A stretch of DNA of 64,000 nt from VRUE01 sp035605695 (lineage in GTDB: Bacteria; Actinomycetota; Thermoleophilia; Solirubrobacterales; 70-9): NCBI GenBank assembly GCA_035605695.1, contig DATNGZ010000037.1, positions 20,150-84,149 on the forward strand. Reading direction: 5' to 3'. The translations under genes were made by a program, and so were the position numbers. The notes under the pieces are model-generated. The model was not told the origin of the DNA. It made no database searches and saw nothing but the letters and a program-made list of their open reading frames with translations. The number at the start of each line of letters is the position of its first letter. The first letter of the stretch is position 1. Positions 32,659 to 42,444 of this stretch are shown piece after piece.

Positions 32659-34652
32659 GTCCCTGGATGGGGCCGATCCCGATGCGCAGTCGGCGGCGTG
32701 TGCGGAAGGAAGCTGAGGGCAGACAGGGGCCCTGGGACCTGTGGAAAGCCCTGCCCAAGGCAAAGCCCTACCTCGCTCCCTATCGCCGCACGCTGATCTT
32801 CCTCACCATTGCGACCGTGCTTGCGGCGACCTTGGGCCTGGCGGAGCCGTGGCCGCTGGCGGTGATCCTGAACCAGGTTCTCAACCAGGAAAACCCCGGT
32901 GGCTTCATCGAGACGATCTTCGGCGAAGACCCCGACGCGCTGGTCCTGCTGCTCTCGATGCTGCTCCTCCGCTTCCTGATCGTGGTGTTCGGCAACGGCT
33001 TCACCGTGCTCAACCACTACCTCGGCGCGAAGACGGAGCAGAACATGGTCCTCGACCTCCGCAGCGACCTGTTCAACCACGTGCAGCGGCTCTCGCTCAC
33101 CTTTCACGATCAGCGCCAGACCGGGGCGCTGATGAGCCAGATCAACAACCAGGCCGCGGCCGTCGGCAACATCGTCATGGTCATCCCGCCGATCGCCGAG
33201 GCAATGATGACGCTCTTCGGGATGCTGGTCATCACGGCCCTGATCGACTGGCAGCTCGCCCTGCTCTCGCTCATCGTCGTCCCCCTCCTCTTCTGGTCCT
33301 TCGGGGTCTACGGGAAGCGGATCGTGCCCCGGCTGCAGCGGGTGCAGCAGCTCGAGTGGCGATCGCTCTCGATCGTCCACGAGGCGATGGCGATGCTGCG
33401 GGTGATCGTCTCCTTCGGCCGCGAGGACTACGAGCACGCCCGCTTCCGCCAGCAGGGGGAAGTCGCGGTGGAGGAACGGGTCAAGCTCACCGTCAGCCAG
33501 AGCCTCTACACGCTGGGGGTGCAGACCGCCACCGCGGCTGGCCTCTCCCTGATCCTCGGGGTCGGCGCCTGGCACGTGATGAACGGGAAACTCTCGGTGG
33601 GCGAGCTGATCGTGGTGCTCACCTACATCGCCTCGGTTTACCAGCCGCTCGAACAGATCAGCACCACCGTGGGGATGATTCACGAGGAGCTGGTCCAGTT
33701 CAACTCCTCGCTCGACCTGCTCGAGATCGAGCCGGAGGTGAAGGAGAAGCCCGGTGCGATCGAGCTGGAGAGGGTGCGGGGCTGGGTCGCCGCTGAGAAC
33801 GTCTCGTTTGCCTACTCGAGCCGCAAGCGCACGCTCGAAGACATCTCGTTTCGGGTCGCGCCTGGGGAACGGGTTGCCGTCGTCGGCCACACCGGGGCGG
33901 GGAAGAGCACCCTGATGAGCCTGCTGATCCGCTTCTATGACCCGAAGCAGGGCCGGATCACCCTCGACGGGATCGACATGCGCGAGGTGTCGCTGGCCTC
34001 GTTGCGCAACCAGATCAGCGTCGTCCTGCAGGAGCCGCTGCTCTTCTCAGGCACGATCGCCGAAAACATCCGCTACGGCAGCCTCGGGGCCTCGGACGAG
34101 CAAATCGACGCTGCGGCGAGGGCGGCGAACTGCCACGATTTCATCTCGGCGCTGCCCGACGGCTACGACACCGTCCTCGGCGAGCGGGGGGCCCAGATCT
34201 CAGGCGGCGAGCGCCAGCGGATCTGCGTCGCCCGCGCCTTTCTCCGCGACGCGCCGATCCTGATCCTCGACGAGCCGACCTCGTCGATCGACTCGAAGAC
34301 CGAGGGAGTGATCCTCGACGCGCTCGAGGACCTGATGGAGGGGCGGACCTCCTTCATGATCGCCCACCGGCTGTCCACCGTCCGGCACGCCGACCAGATC
34401 CTGGTCATGCAGGACGGCCTGATCGTCGAACGCGGGACGCACGAGGATCTGGTCGGCGGCGGTGGCGTCTATACGCAGCTCCACGTTGCCCAGACGCGGG
34501 AGCGGGGACGGCGCACCAGGGGACCGCAGGAAAAGATGCCGGAGCCTGCGCTGATCGAGGCGACGGCTGCGGCGCCGGCCGAGGCGCCTGAGCCCGAACC
34601 AGAGCCGGCGCGGCGAGGCAACGGCCAAAACCCCTGGCGGCAGATCTCATGA
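32655..34652 (+). CDS. ABC half-transporter (MsbA/PglK-like), membrane plus ATPase domains
   Basis: 665 residues. Six-helix ABC_membrane domain (about 50-340) followed by the ATPase: VVGHTGAGKSTLMSLLIRFYDP, VLQEPLLFSGTIAENI, ISGGERQRICVARAFLRDAPILILDEPTSSID and MIAHRLSTV. It is a homodimer type as in lipid A or lipid-linked oligosaccharide flippases. It is the only exporter in the cluster, so it probably flips the finished lipid-linked glycan. The C-terminus is a Pro/Glu/Ala-rich tail of about 60 residues. GTG start, coupled on both sides by 4-nt overlaps. Confidence 0.92.
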   Translation: MSPWMGPIPMRSRRRVRKEAEGRQGPWDLWKALPKAKPYLAPYRRTLIFLTIATVLAATLGLAEPWPLAVILNQVLNQENPGGFIETIFGEDPDALVLLLSMLLLRFLIVVFGNGFTVLNHYLGAKTEQNMVLDLRSDLFNHVQRLSLTFHDQRQTGALMSQINNQAAAVGNIVMVIPPIAEAMMTLFGMLVITALIDWQLALLSLIVVPLLFWSFGVYGKRIVPRLQRVQQLEWRSLSIVHEAMAMLRVIVSFGREDYEHARFRQQGEVAVEERVKLTVSQSLYTLGVQTATAAGLSLILGVGAWHVMNGKLSVGELIVVLTYIASVYQPLEQISTTVGMIHEELVQFNSSLDLLEIEPEVKEKPGAIELERVRGWVAAENVSFAYSSRKRTLEDISFRVAPGERVAVVGHTGAGKSTLMSLLIRFYDPKQGRITLDGIDMREVSLASLRNQISVVLQEPLLFSGTIAENIRYGSLGASDEQIDAAARAANCHDFISALPDGYDTVLGERGAQISGGERQRICVARAFLRDAPILILDEPTSSIDSKTEGVILDALEDLMEGRTSFMIAHRLSTVRHADQILVMQDGLIVERGTHEDLVGGGGVYTQLHVAQTRERGRRTRGPQEKMPEPALIEATAAAPAEAPEPEPEPARRGNGQNPWRQIS

Positions 34653-37105
34653 GCCCGCCCAAGGTGGTCCTGCTCGGGATGATGACCAAGATGCCGGTTG
34701 CCGGCGTCGCCTGGCAGAACCTGCACTACCTGCTCGGCTTCGAGCGCCTCGGCTGCGAGGCCTACTACGTCGAGACGCACGCCCGTACGCCCTCGATGCT
34801 GATGAAGGACGAGGACGACGACAGCTCGGCGCTGGCGGCGGAGTTCATCGCCTCGATCATGCGCCGGTTCGGGATGGCGGACCGCTGGGCATTCCGGGCG
34901 CTGCACGACGATGGGCGCTGCTTCGGCATGAGCGAAGGGGAGCTGGAACGGCTCTACGGCTCGGCTGACCTGCTGATCAACCTTCACGGCGGCACCCAGC
35001 CCTACCCGGAGCTCGCCGCCACGGGCCGACTCGTCTACCTCGAGACCGACCCGGTGCAGCTGCAGCTGGAGCTTCAGCACGGGCTGCAGGAGACGATCGA
35101 CTTCCTCGAGCCCCACAGCGCTTTCTTCAGTTTCGCCGAGAACTGGGGGAACTCGGACTGCCGCCTTCCCCGCAGCGAGCGCTTCGAGTTCCTGACGACG
35201 CGGCAGCCCGTGGTCCTCGACCTCTGGCCCGATCGATCGCCGCAGCCCGCCAACGTCTTCACCACGATCGGCAACTGGCGCCAGGACTGGCGCGACGTCA
35301 CCTTCGAGGGCGAGCGCTACACCTGGAGCAAGCACCAGGAGTTCCTCAAGCACGTCGACCTCCCCGAGCGCAGCGGGCAGGCATTCGAGCTGGCGCTGAG
35401 CAGCTGCGAGCCATCCGAGCGAGAGATGCTGCGCAAGCGCGGCTGGCGGGTGCGCGACGGGCTCGAAGTCTCGACCGGGATCGATCGCTACCGCGACTAC
35501 GTGGGGGCCTCGCGGGGCGAGTTCACGGTCGCCAAGGAGCAGAACGTTCGCCTTCGCACCGGCTGGTTCAGCGACCGCAGCGCCACCTACCTCGCCTCGG
35601 GTCGCCCCGTGATCACCCAGGAGACTGGCTTCAGCAACGTCCTCCCCAGCGGCGCCGGGCTGTTCGGCTTCGAATCCCCCGACGGGGCACTGGCCGCGGT
35701 GGAGGAGATCGACGCCGATTACACGCGCCAGGCAAGCGCGGCGCGTGAGATCGCTCGCGAGTACTTCAGCCACACGGTGGTGCTGGGCAAGCTGCTCGAC
35801 GACCTCGGCGTCCGTCGTTCGGGGGTTCGAAGGCTGCCGGCGAGCGAGCTCTTCCCGGCCACGATGCCGCTCGAGCCGGTCTCGCGGCGGCCGACCGTCC
35901 TCTCGCGGGAGACCGTCGAGGCCGCCCTCGACACGCCGCTGCCCCGCCACGAGGGCAAGGCCGTCGCGGCGGGAGCGAGCGCCAGCATCGTCGTCGTCAC
36001 CCACGACAATCTCGCCTTCACCCGCCTCTGCCTGTGCAGCGTCCTCGCCAACTCGGGCGAGGGCTTCGAGCTGATCGTCGTCGACAATGGCTCGGGCGAC
36101 GGCACCCCGTCCTTCCTCGCCCGGCTGGCCGAGCGCGACGCGCGGGTGAGGGTCTTGCTCAACGGGACCAATACAGGCTTCGCGCCGGCCTGCAACCAGG
36201 GCCTCGGCCTGGCGACCGGAGACCACCTGGTCCTGCTCAACAACGACACCCTGGTGCCGCCGGGGTGGCTCGCCGGCCTCAGGCGCCACCTCGCTGAGCC
36301 CGATGTCGGCCTGGTCGGCCCGGTCACTAACCGGATCGGCAACGAGGCCGAGATCGATGTCGACTACGCGACCTGGGGGGAGTTTGTCGAGGCCGCTGCC
36401 CGGCGGATGAGCGAGCACGCCGGCGAGTGGCTCGAGATCGGCACGCCGGCGATGTTCTGCTTGGCGATGCGCCGCCAGACCCTGCTCAGGCTGGGGCCAC
36501 TCGATGAGGGTTATGAGATCGGCCTGCTCGAGGATGACGACTACGCCGAGCGGGCGCGGCGGGCCGGTTACGAGCTGCGCTGCGCCGACGACGTCCTCGT
36601 CCACCACTTCGGCGAGGCCTCCTTTGGACGGCTGGTCGCGGGCGGCGAGTACCGGCGGATCCTCGAGGCGAACCAGCAGCGCTACGCGGAGAAATGGGGC
36701 CGGCCCTGGCAGCCCTACGGACGCCGCCCCAACCCTCGCTACGAGCGCGAAGCCGAGCAGGTCCGCGAAGCGGTGGTGGAGGCCATTCCCAGCGGCTCGA
36801 CCGTGCTGGTGATCAGCCGCGGCGACGAGGGGCTGCTGCAGCTGAACGGGCGCCGCGCCCAGCACTTCCCGCAGGCGGAGGACGGCGCCTGGGCCGGCCA
36901 CCATCCCGCCGACAGCGCAGAGGCGGTCGATCACCTCGAGTCGCTGCGCAAGCGCGGCGCCGAGTTCCTCGTCATCCCGCCGACCTACCTCTGGTGGCTG
37001 CGCCACTACGACGGCCTGCGCCGGCACCTCGAGAGCGAGTACGAGCCGATCGTCTCCGACGACCGCGCCGGCGCGATCTATCGATTGTTGGGGGGCGGCG
37101 GATGA
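34649..37105 (+). CDS. Three-module glycosyltransferase: GT-B-like module C, GT2, module A
   Basis: 818 residues. About 1-390 are the GT-B-like family recurring in this cluster (module C): NLHYLLGFERLGCEAYYVE, DLLINLHGGTQPY, RTGWFSDRSATYLASGRPV. About 440-665 are a GT2: IVVVTHDNLAFTRL, LIVVDNGSGDGT, LVLLNNDTLVPP, IGLLEDDDYAERA. About 703-816 are module A: VLVISRGDEGLL, HFPQAEDGAWAGHHPAD, WWLRHYDGLRRHLE, GAIYRLL. It probably adds two sugars. The role of module A is unknown. Coupled both sides by ATGA. Confidence 0.85.
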   Translation: MSPPKVVLLGMMTKMPVAGVAWQNLHYLLGFERLGCEAYYVETHARTPSMLMKDEDDDSSALAAEFIASIMRRFGMADRWAFRALHDDGRCFGMSEGELERLYGSADLLINLHGGTQPYPELAATGRLVYLETDPVQLQLELQHGLQETIDFLEPHSAFFSFAENWGNSDCRLPRSERFEFLTTRQPVVLDLWPDRSPQPANVFTTIGNWRQDWRDVTFEGERYTWSKHQEFLKHVDLPERSGQAFELALSSCEPSEREMLRKRGWRVRDGLEVSTGIDRYRDYVGASRGEFTVAKEQNVRLRTGWFSDRSATYLASGRPVITQETGFSNVLPSGAGLFGFESPDGALAAVEEIDADYTRQASAAREIAREYFSHTVVLGKLLDDLGVRRSGVRRLPASELFPATMPLEPVSRRPTVLSRETVEAALDTPLPRHEGKAVAAGASASIVVVTHDNLAFTRLCLCSVLANSGEGFELIVVDNGSGDGTPSFLARLAERDARVRVLLNGTNTGFAPACNQGLGLATGDHLVLLNNDTLVPPGWLAGLRRHLAEPDVGLVGPVTNRIGNEAEIDVDYATWGEFVEAAARRMSEHAGEWLEIGTPAMFCLAMRRQTLLRLGPLDEGYEIGLLEDDDYAERARRAGYELRCADDVLVHHFGEASFGRLVAGGEYRRILEANQQRYAEKWGRPWQPYGRRPNPRYEREAEQVREAVVEAIPSGSTVLVISRGDEGLLQLNGRRAQHFPQAEDGAWAGHHPADSAEAVDHLESLRKRGAEFLVIPPTYLWWLRHYDGLRRHLESEYEPIVSDDRAGAIYRLLGGGG

Positions 37106-38451
37106 GCGCCGCGACGCGCGCCTCGGTCGTGGTCCCGGTGCACGGTCGTGCCGGCCTCACCGAGCGCTGCCTGCGCCTGCTTTTGGCGGACCTGCCGGGC
37201 GACGGCGAGGTGATCGTCGTCGACGATGCTTCGAGCGACGAGACACCCGAGCTGCTGGCCGGCTACGGCGCTGCTATCCGGACCCTGCGGCTGGATCAGA
37301 ACGCCGGCTATGCGGCCGCCTGCAATGCCGGCGCCGCGATCGCAAGCGGCGAGCACCTGGTCTTCCTCAACAACGACACCGAGCCGGGGCCGGGCTGGCT
37401 GGAGGCTCTGCTCGGCCACGCCGAGGCCGATCCAGATGCCTGGGTCGTCGGCGCCAAGCTGCTCTATCCGAGCGGGGCCGTCCAGCACGCGGGCATCTGC
37501 TTCGGCCAAGACGGCTACCCGCACAACCTCTACGCGGGCTTTCCGTCGACTCATCCCGCGGCGAGCCGACCGCGGCGGCTGCAGGCCGTGACCGGCGCCT
37601 GCATGCTGGTCCGCCGCCCGGCCTTCGAGCGAGTCGCCGGCTTCGACGAGGGCTATTTCAACGCGATGGAGGACGTCGACCTCTGCCTCCGCATCGGCGA
37701 GGCTGGGGGCGAGGTCCACTACTGCCCGCAAGCCGAAGTCGTCCACCTCGAGTCCGCCACGCGCGGTGAGGGCAAGTTCGAGCCGAGCGTCGCGCGCTAC
37801 CGCGAGCGCTGGCGCGAGCGCGTTCGCCGCGACGATCTCGCGATCTATGCCGAGGACGGTCTGATCGAGGTCGAGTATCCGAGCGCCCACCCGCTGCGGA
37901 TCTCGGTTTCGCCGCAGCTGGCCAGCGTTGAGCGGGTGGGTCGGCACGAGGACGAGCTGGAGCCGCTGCTGCGCGCCCAGGGTCGCCGCAACGCCGACCT
38001 GCTTCGCGAGCTGGCTCGTCTCAGCGCCGAGCTCGCCGGCCGCGGGGTTGAGGTCGAGCTCCCACTGCTCGAGTATGAGGACGCCGTGGCGAGCATTCGT
38101 GAGCAGGTCGAGTGCAGCGTCCCCGAGGGGGCGACGGCGCTGATCGTCAGCCGCGGCGACTCCGAGCTGCTGCGAATCGGCGCTCGCGAAGGGAAACACT
38201 TCCCGAGCGGGGAGGACGGTCGCTACCTGGGCCGCCACCCCGCCGACGACGAGGAGGCGATCGAGCTGCTCGAGGCGGAGCGGTCCGCCGGCGCGGTGTA
38301 CCTGGTGATCCCGGCGGAGGAGGCCTGGTGGCTGCGCCACTACCGCGGCTTCGCAGAGCATCTCGAGGCGCACTCGACGACGGCAGTGCACGAGTCGTGT
38401 GCGATCTACTCGCTCGCGCCGGCCTTGGCCAAGGCGGAGGGGCGGCGATGA
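37102..38451 (+). CDS. GT2 glycosyltransferase with C-terminal module A
   Basis: 449 residues. GT2 domain about 5-240: ASVVVPVHGRAGLTERC, VIVVDDASSDETPELL, LVFLNNDTEPGPGWLEALL, CMLVRRPAFERVAGFDE, FNAMEDVDLCLRI. A predicted helical segment (about 280-320) follows, then module A at about 324-440: TALIVSRGDSELL, HFPSGEDGRYLGRHPADD, VIPAEEAWWLRHYRGF, CAIYSL. The ATG overlaps the upstream stop. The GT2 subtype resembles rhamnosyl- or N-acetylglucosaminyl-transferases with a metal DxD equivalent NND. Confidence 0.86.
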   Translation: MSAATRASVVVPVHGRAGLTERCLRLLLADLPGDGEVIVVDDASSDETPELLAGYGAAIRTLRLDQNAGYAAACNAGAAIASGEHLVFLNNDTEPGPGWLEALLGHAEADPDAWVVGAKLLYPSGAVQHAGICFGQDGYPHNLYAGFPSTHPAASRPRRLQAVTGACMLVRRPAFERVAGFDEGYFNAMEDVDLCLRIGEAGGEVHYCPQAEVVHLESATRGEGKFEPSVARYRERWRERVRRDDLAIYAEDGLIEVEYPSAHPLRISVSPQLASVERVGRHEDELEPLLRAQGRRNADLLRELARLSAELAGRGVEVELPLLEYEDAVASIREQVECSVPEGATALIVSRGDSELLRIGAREGKHFPSGEDGRYLGRHPADDEEAIELLEAERSAGAVYLVIPAEEAWWLRHYRGFAEHLEAHSTTAVHESCAIYSLAPALAKAEGRR

Positions 38452-39293
38452 ACCTGGTCGCGGTCGATAGCGGAGTCCCCTACGAGGAGCTTGCGCCTCG
38501 CATCGCGGCCCTGGTCGAGGAGATCACCCCGGTGGGGACGATCGTGCTGGTGGTCAGCAAGGGCGACGAGAGCCTGGTCGCCTTCGACGGCCGCAGCGGC
38601 TGGCACTTTCCACGGGCCGGCAACGGGCAATACGCGGGGCACCATCCGCTCGACGGCCAGTGGGCGGTCGACCACATCGAGGCGCTGCGCGCGGCGGGCG
38701 GCGCCTACCTGGTCCTGCCCGCCACCTACTACTGGTGGCTGGAGCACTACCCGGAGCTCGATCTCCACCTGCGCAGCCGTTTCGAGCGACTTACCTGCCC
38801 CGAAGAGGTCTGCAGGATCTACCGGCTGCTGGAGCTGCCAGCAGTACCGCCGCGGGCCCTACCCGACTTTTCGGCCGGCGATCGGCAGCAGCGGTGCCTG
38901 CCGGCTACGCGGGCCCTGCTCAAGAATCTGCTCCCCGACGAGGAGGTCGTCCTCGTACTCAGCGAGGGCGACGAGCGATTGCTCGAGCTCGAGCGCCTCG
39001 CCTGGCATTTCCCCCACGACTCCGCGGGGAACCACGTCTCGCTCGAAGCGGGCACGGGAGCGCACGCGGTGTCACAGCTGCGCACCCTCAGCCGCGACGG
39101 GATTCGCTATCTGGTGGTCCCCGCGGCGCTGTTTTGGGTGCTAGCGCGGCGACCGGCCCTGGCTGCTTACCTCGACAGCGAGTGCAGGCGGCTCGCCTGG
39201 CGCGACCAGATCTGTGCCGTCTACGAGCTGCGAGATGGCTCCCGTTCCTCTATCCCAACCACGTTTCTGTCGAAGGAGGCCGCATGGAAGTGA
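38448..39293 (+). CDS. Stand-alone protein made of two tandem module A domains, unknown function
   Basis: 281 residues with no catalytic domain I recognise. Copy 1 (about 12-130): TIVLVVSKGDESLVAFDGR, WHFPRAGNGQYAGHHP, VLPATYYWWLEHYPEL, VCRIYRLLE. Copy 2 (about 145-265): EVVLVLSEGDERLLELE, WHFPHDSAGNHVSLEAG, VPAALFWVLARRPAL, ICAVYELRD. Both keep the same order of motifs as the C-termini of the two genes upstream. Copy 2 has lost the WW pair and the GHHP. ATG overlaps the previous stop, and the last 10 nt overlap the next gene. It may be a scaffold or a substrate-binding subunit. Confidence 0.75.
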   Translation: MNLVAVDSGVPYEELAPRIAALVEEITPVGTIVLVVSKGDESLVAFDGRSGWHFPRAGNGQYAGHHPLDGQWAVDHIEALRAAGGAYLVLPATYYWWLEHYPELDLHLRSRFERLTCPEEVCRIYRLLELPAVPPRALPDFSAGDRQQRCLPATRALLKNLLPDEEVVLVLSEGDERLLELERLAWHFPHDSAGNHVSLEAGTGAHAVSQLRTLSRDGIRYLVVPAALFWVLARRPALAAYLDSECRRLAWRDQICAVYELRDGSRSSIPTTFLSKEAAWK

Positions 39294-40588
39294 GTTCGAG
39301 AAAGGTTCTCTACGTGTCCCATAACCACCCGGTGATCCGCCCCGGCGGCGCCGAGGCCTACGCCTTCGAGCTGCACGAGGCGATGCGCGACGACTCCGAG
39401 TGGGAGTCGCTCTTTCTGGCGCGGACGGGACCTCCTTTCTCGACCTCCTCGCGTTACCACGAGGGCACCCTGCTGACCGGCGTTGACGAGAGCGATCCCG
39501 GCCAGTACTTCTTCTACACCGAGCTCAACGATTTCGACTGGCTGCTCAACTCGACCCGGGAGAAGGCGACGATCACGACTCACCTCCGCGACTTCCTGCT
39601 CGCCCAGCAGCCCGACGTCGTCCACTTCCAGCACACCCTCTTCATCGGCATGGAGGCGATCCGCGAGGTCCGCAACACGCTCCCCGACGCCGCCATCGTC
39701 TACACGCTGCACGAGTTCCTGCCGATCTGCCACCGCCATGGGCAGATGCTGCGCGCCACAAACGAAGAGCCCTGCATGGAGGAGTCGCCGCGGCGCTGTC
39801 ACGAATGCTTCCCCGAGGTCGCGCCCCAGGAGTTCTTCATGCGCAAGCGCTTCATCCAGTCGCAGATGTCCCTGGTCGACCAGTTCATCGCGCCGAGCAG
39901 GTTCCTCGGCGAACGCTACGCGGACTGGGGCATCCCGGCGGAGAAGATCAGGGTCGAGGAGTACGGCCGGCTGCCGCTCTCCCACGCTCCCGGCAGCCCG
40001 CGCCGGAAAAAGCGCAATCGCTTTGGCTTCTTCGGCCAGTTCAGCCACTACAAGGGCGTCAACGTCGTCCTGCAGGCAGCCAAGCGCCTGGCGGAGGACG
40101 AAGTCGACGCGACGATCTGGCTGCACGGCGCCAACCTCGAGATCCAGCCGCCGGAGTTCCAGGAGGAATTCGCCGAGCTGCTCGAGGCCAGCGGCGACAG
40201 CGTCGTCATGGTCGGCCGTTACGACCACGACCAGCTCGGCGCTCTGATGGAGAACGTCGATTGGGTCTTTGTCCCCTCGCGCTGGTGGGAGAACTCGCCG
40301 CTAGTGATCCAGGAGGCCTTCATGCACGGGCGGCCGGTGATCTGCAGCGACATCGGCGGCATGGCCGAGAAGGTCAGCGACGGCGTCGACGGGCTGCACT
40401 TCCGGGTCGGAGACCCCGAGGACCTCGCCAGGGTCATCGCCCAGGCGGCAGGCTCGCCGCAGCTCTGGCGCAACCTGACCGCCAATATTTCGCCGATCTA
40501 CCCGATGCGGACGCATGTGGAGGAGCTGGTCAAGCTGTACGACGAACTGCTGATGAAGGACCGCGTGGCGATCGGAGCGGCATCGTGA
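39284..40588 (+). CDS. GT4-family glycosyltransferase
   Basis: 434 residues, GT-B fold. VLYVSHNHPVIRPGGAEAYAFELHEAM opens the acceptor domain. A Cys-rich loop CHRHGQMLRA..., with four Cys between about 152 and 183, may bind metal. The donor domain has FGFFGQFSHYKGVNVVLQAA, VFVPSRWWENSPLVIQEAFMHGRPVI (GT4 E-x7-E region) and DIGGMAEKV. AAGGAGG stands 5 nt before the ATG, one of few strong ribosome sites in the cluster, so this gene may be translated independently. It ends in a GTGA overlap. Confidence 0.92.
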   Translation: MEVSSRKVLYVSHNHPVIRPGGAEAYAFELHEAMRDDSEWESLFLARTGPPFSTSSRYHEGTLLTGVDESDPGQYFFYTELNDFDWLLNSTREKATITTHLRDFLLAQQPDVVHFQHTLFIGMEAIREVRNTLPDAAIVYTLHEFLPICHRHGQMLRATNEEPCMEESPRRCHECFPEVAPQEFFMRKRFIQSQMSLVDQFIAPSRFLGERYADWGIPAEKIRVEEYGRLPLSHAPGSPRRKKRNRFGFFGQFSHYKGVNVVLQAAKRLAEDEVDATIWLHGANLEIQPPEFQEEFAELLEASGDSVVMVGRYDHDQLGALMENVDWVFVPSRWWENSPLVIQEAFMHGRPVICSDIGGMAEKVSDGVDGLHFRVGDPEDLARVIAQAAGSPQLWRNLTANISPIYPMRTHVEELVKLYDELLMKDRVAIGAAS

Positions 40589-42444
40589 AGCCGGGCGCGG
40601 CAACGGGCGGCAGCCCCCTCGTCTCCGGTTCGTTTCCTTCGACCCGTGACAATGGCGAGATCGAAACCCCGGAGGCCCTGCTCAGCTGGCTCGCCACCGA
40701 CGTAATGCTGGTCGTCGCCGACCTCGATGGCGAGGGCGAGCCCGAGGTCGAGCTGAAGGTCGACGGTGAGCCGGCGAAGGGCGAGGTCCGCTCCCTCGCC
40801 CTGCCCTCCGGCGAGGGCGAGGACGCGGCGGCAAAGCTGCTGACGATCTGGGTGCCGGTGCCTGTCCAAGGCAAAACGATGGAGGTGTCCCTTCGCGACG
40901 GCGCTGCCGAGATCGAGCTCGGGCCGGCCGCCGCGCTAGCGGCCGGGGTCGACCTGCGGACGACGATCCGAGAGAAGCTGGCGGACCGCGAAGCCGTGGC
41001 GCGGGCGAGAGTCCTCGACTTCCTCGCCGCCACGCCGGCCGAGCACGAGCGCACGCTCGACCCGCTGGGGCTGGCCAAAAGCCTCTTTGCGCTGCGCGAG
41101 GCGCTGCGCGATCCCTATCCTCGGGCGGAGTTGCGGCCGGAGGACCCGCAGGGGCTTCACGTCGGCGCGATCGCAATGGTCGACGAGCGCACCTTCTTTG
41201 TCCGCGGCTGGGCCCGCGACGACCAGGCGCCGGTCGTCCGCCTCGACGCGATCTCCCCCGAGGGCGCGCGGGCGCCGGTCCTTGAGCGGCTCTTCCGAGT
41301 CTCGCGGCCGGACCTCGATGAGCTCTTAAGGGGCGCCAGCCGTCCGGTCACCAAGCCCGGCTTCGTCTCCTTCTTCGAGCTGCCCTTTCCCAGCCGCCTC
41401 GCCGAGGGCTGGGTCTTCGAGCTCGAAAACTCGGCCGGCGTCGGGATCGAGGCCGGCTGTCCCGCGGCGACACTCGATCCACTTGCCGTCCGCGACACGA
41501 TCCTCGGCGAGCTGGTGCGCGAGCGGCGCGTCGATACGCCGCTGATGGACCAGTTGGTCCCGGCCGTCGTGCGCCTGCAGGAGGAGTTGGCGGAGCGGGC
41601 GGAGGTCGATGAGATAGAGGAGCTCGGTGCCGTGCCCGCCGAGCCCGACGTCTCGATCGTGATCCCCCTCTACCGCCGGGTCGATCTGATCGAGCACCAG
41701 CTTGCGCAGTTCGCCAACGATCCGCAACTGCACGAGTGCGAGCTGATCTTCGTCCTCGACTCGCCCGAGCTGGCGGCCGAGCTGCTGCCGCGGGTGGCGC
41801 TGCTGCACGACCTCTACCGGGTCCCGTTCCGCCTCGCCATCCTTACCCGCAACGCCGGCTTTGCGGTCGCGACCAACCTCGGCGCCTCGCTGGCGCGGGG
41901 GCGCCTCTTGCTGGCGCTCAACTCCGACGTGCTTCCCGACCAGCCCGGCTGGCTTGGCCGGCTGGGCGAGGCGCACGACGCGCTGCCACGGGCCGGGGCG
42001 GTGGCGCCCAAGCTCCTCTACGACGACGGTTCGATCCAGCACGCCGGCGTCGGCTTCAAACGCAACCCGGCCAGCGGCGGCTGGGAGCTGGCCCACTCCT
42101 TCAAGGGCCTGCACAGGGACTTCGCCGGGGCCTCGGTGCGGCGTGCGGTTCCCGCCCTTAGCGCTGCCTGCCTGCTGATCGAGCGCGAGCTCTTCGAGCG
42201 ACTGGGCGGCCTCTCGGTCGACTACGTCAAGGGCGGCTACGAGGACGCCGACCTCTGTATGCGGATCCAGGAGCAGGACCTGGAGACCTGGTACGTGCCC
42301 GAGGTTGAGCTCTTCCACCTCGAGGGCCGCTCCTACGTTCCCTCCAGCTCCGATATGAGCAACCGCTTCAACGCCTGGCTCTTCGACCAGCGCTGGGGGC
42401 GGCGAATCGAAGCGGCCGAGGCGACGCGGGGTGAGGGCGGATGA
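40585..42444 (+). CDS. GT2 glycosyltransferase with N-terminal beta-rich region and divergent module B
   Basis: 619 residues. About 30-115 are beta-rich (LSWLATDVMLVVADL...). About 120-180 are helical. About 185-305 look like a divergent module B: FFVRGWARDDQAPVVRLDAI, RVSRPDLDELL, PGFVSFFELP. GT2 at about 350-600: VSIVIPLYRRVDLIEHQL, ELIFVLDSPEL, LLALNSDVLPDQPGW, GGYEDADLCMRI. GTG start coupled to the previous gene; ATGA overlap with the sulfotransferase. Confidence 0.8.
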   Translation: MKPGAATGGSPLVSGSFPSTRDNGEIETPEALLSWLATDVMLVVADLDGEGEPEVELKVDGEPAKGEVRSLALPSGEGEDAAAKLLTIWVPVPVQGKTMEVSLRDGAAEIELGPAAALAAGVDLRTTIREKLADREAVARARVLDFLAATPAEHERTLDPLGLAKSLFALREALRDPYPRAELRPEDPQGLHVGAIAMVDERTFFVRGWARDDQAPVVRLDAISPEGARAPVLERLFRVSRPDLDELLRGASRPVTKPGFVSFFELPFPSRLAEGWVFELENSAGVGIEAGCPAATLDPLAVRDTILGELVRERRVDTPLMDQLVPAVVRLQEELAERAEVDEIEELGAVPAEPDVSIVIPLYRRVDLIEHQLAQFANDPQLHECELIFVLDSPELAAELLPRVALLHDLYRVPFRLAILTRNAGFAVATNLGASLARGRLLLALNSDVLPDQPGWLGRLGEAHDALPRAGAVAPKLLYDDGSIQHAGVGFKRNPASGGWELAHSFKGLHRDFAGASVRRAVPALSAACLLIERELFERLGGLSVDYVKGGYEDADLCMRIQEQDLETWYVPEVELFHLEGRSYVPSSSDMSNRFNAWLFDQRWGRRIEAAEATRGEGG

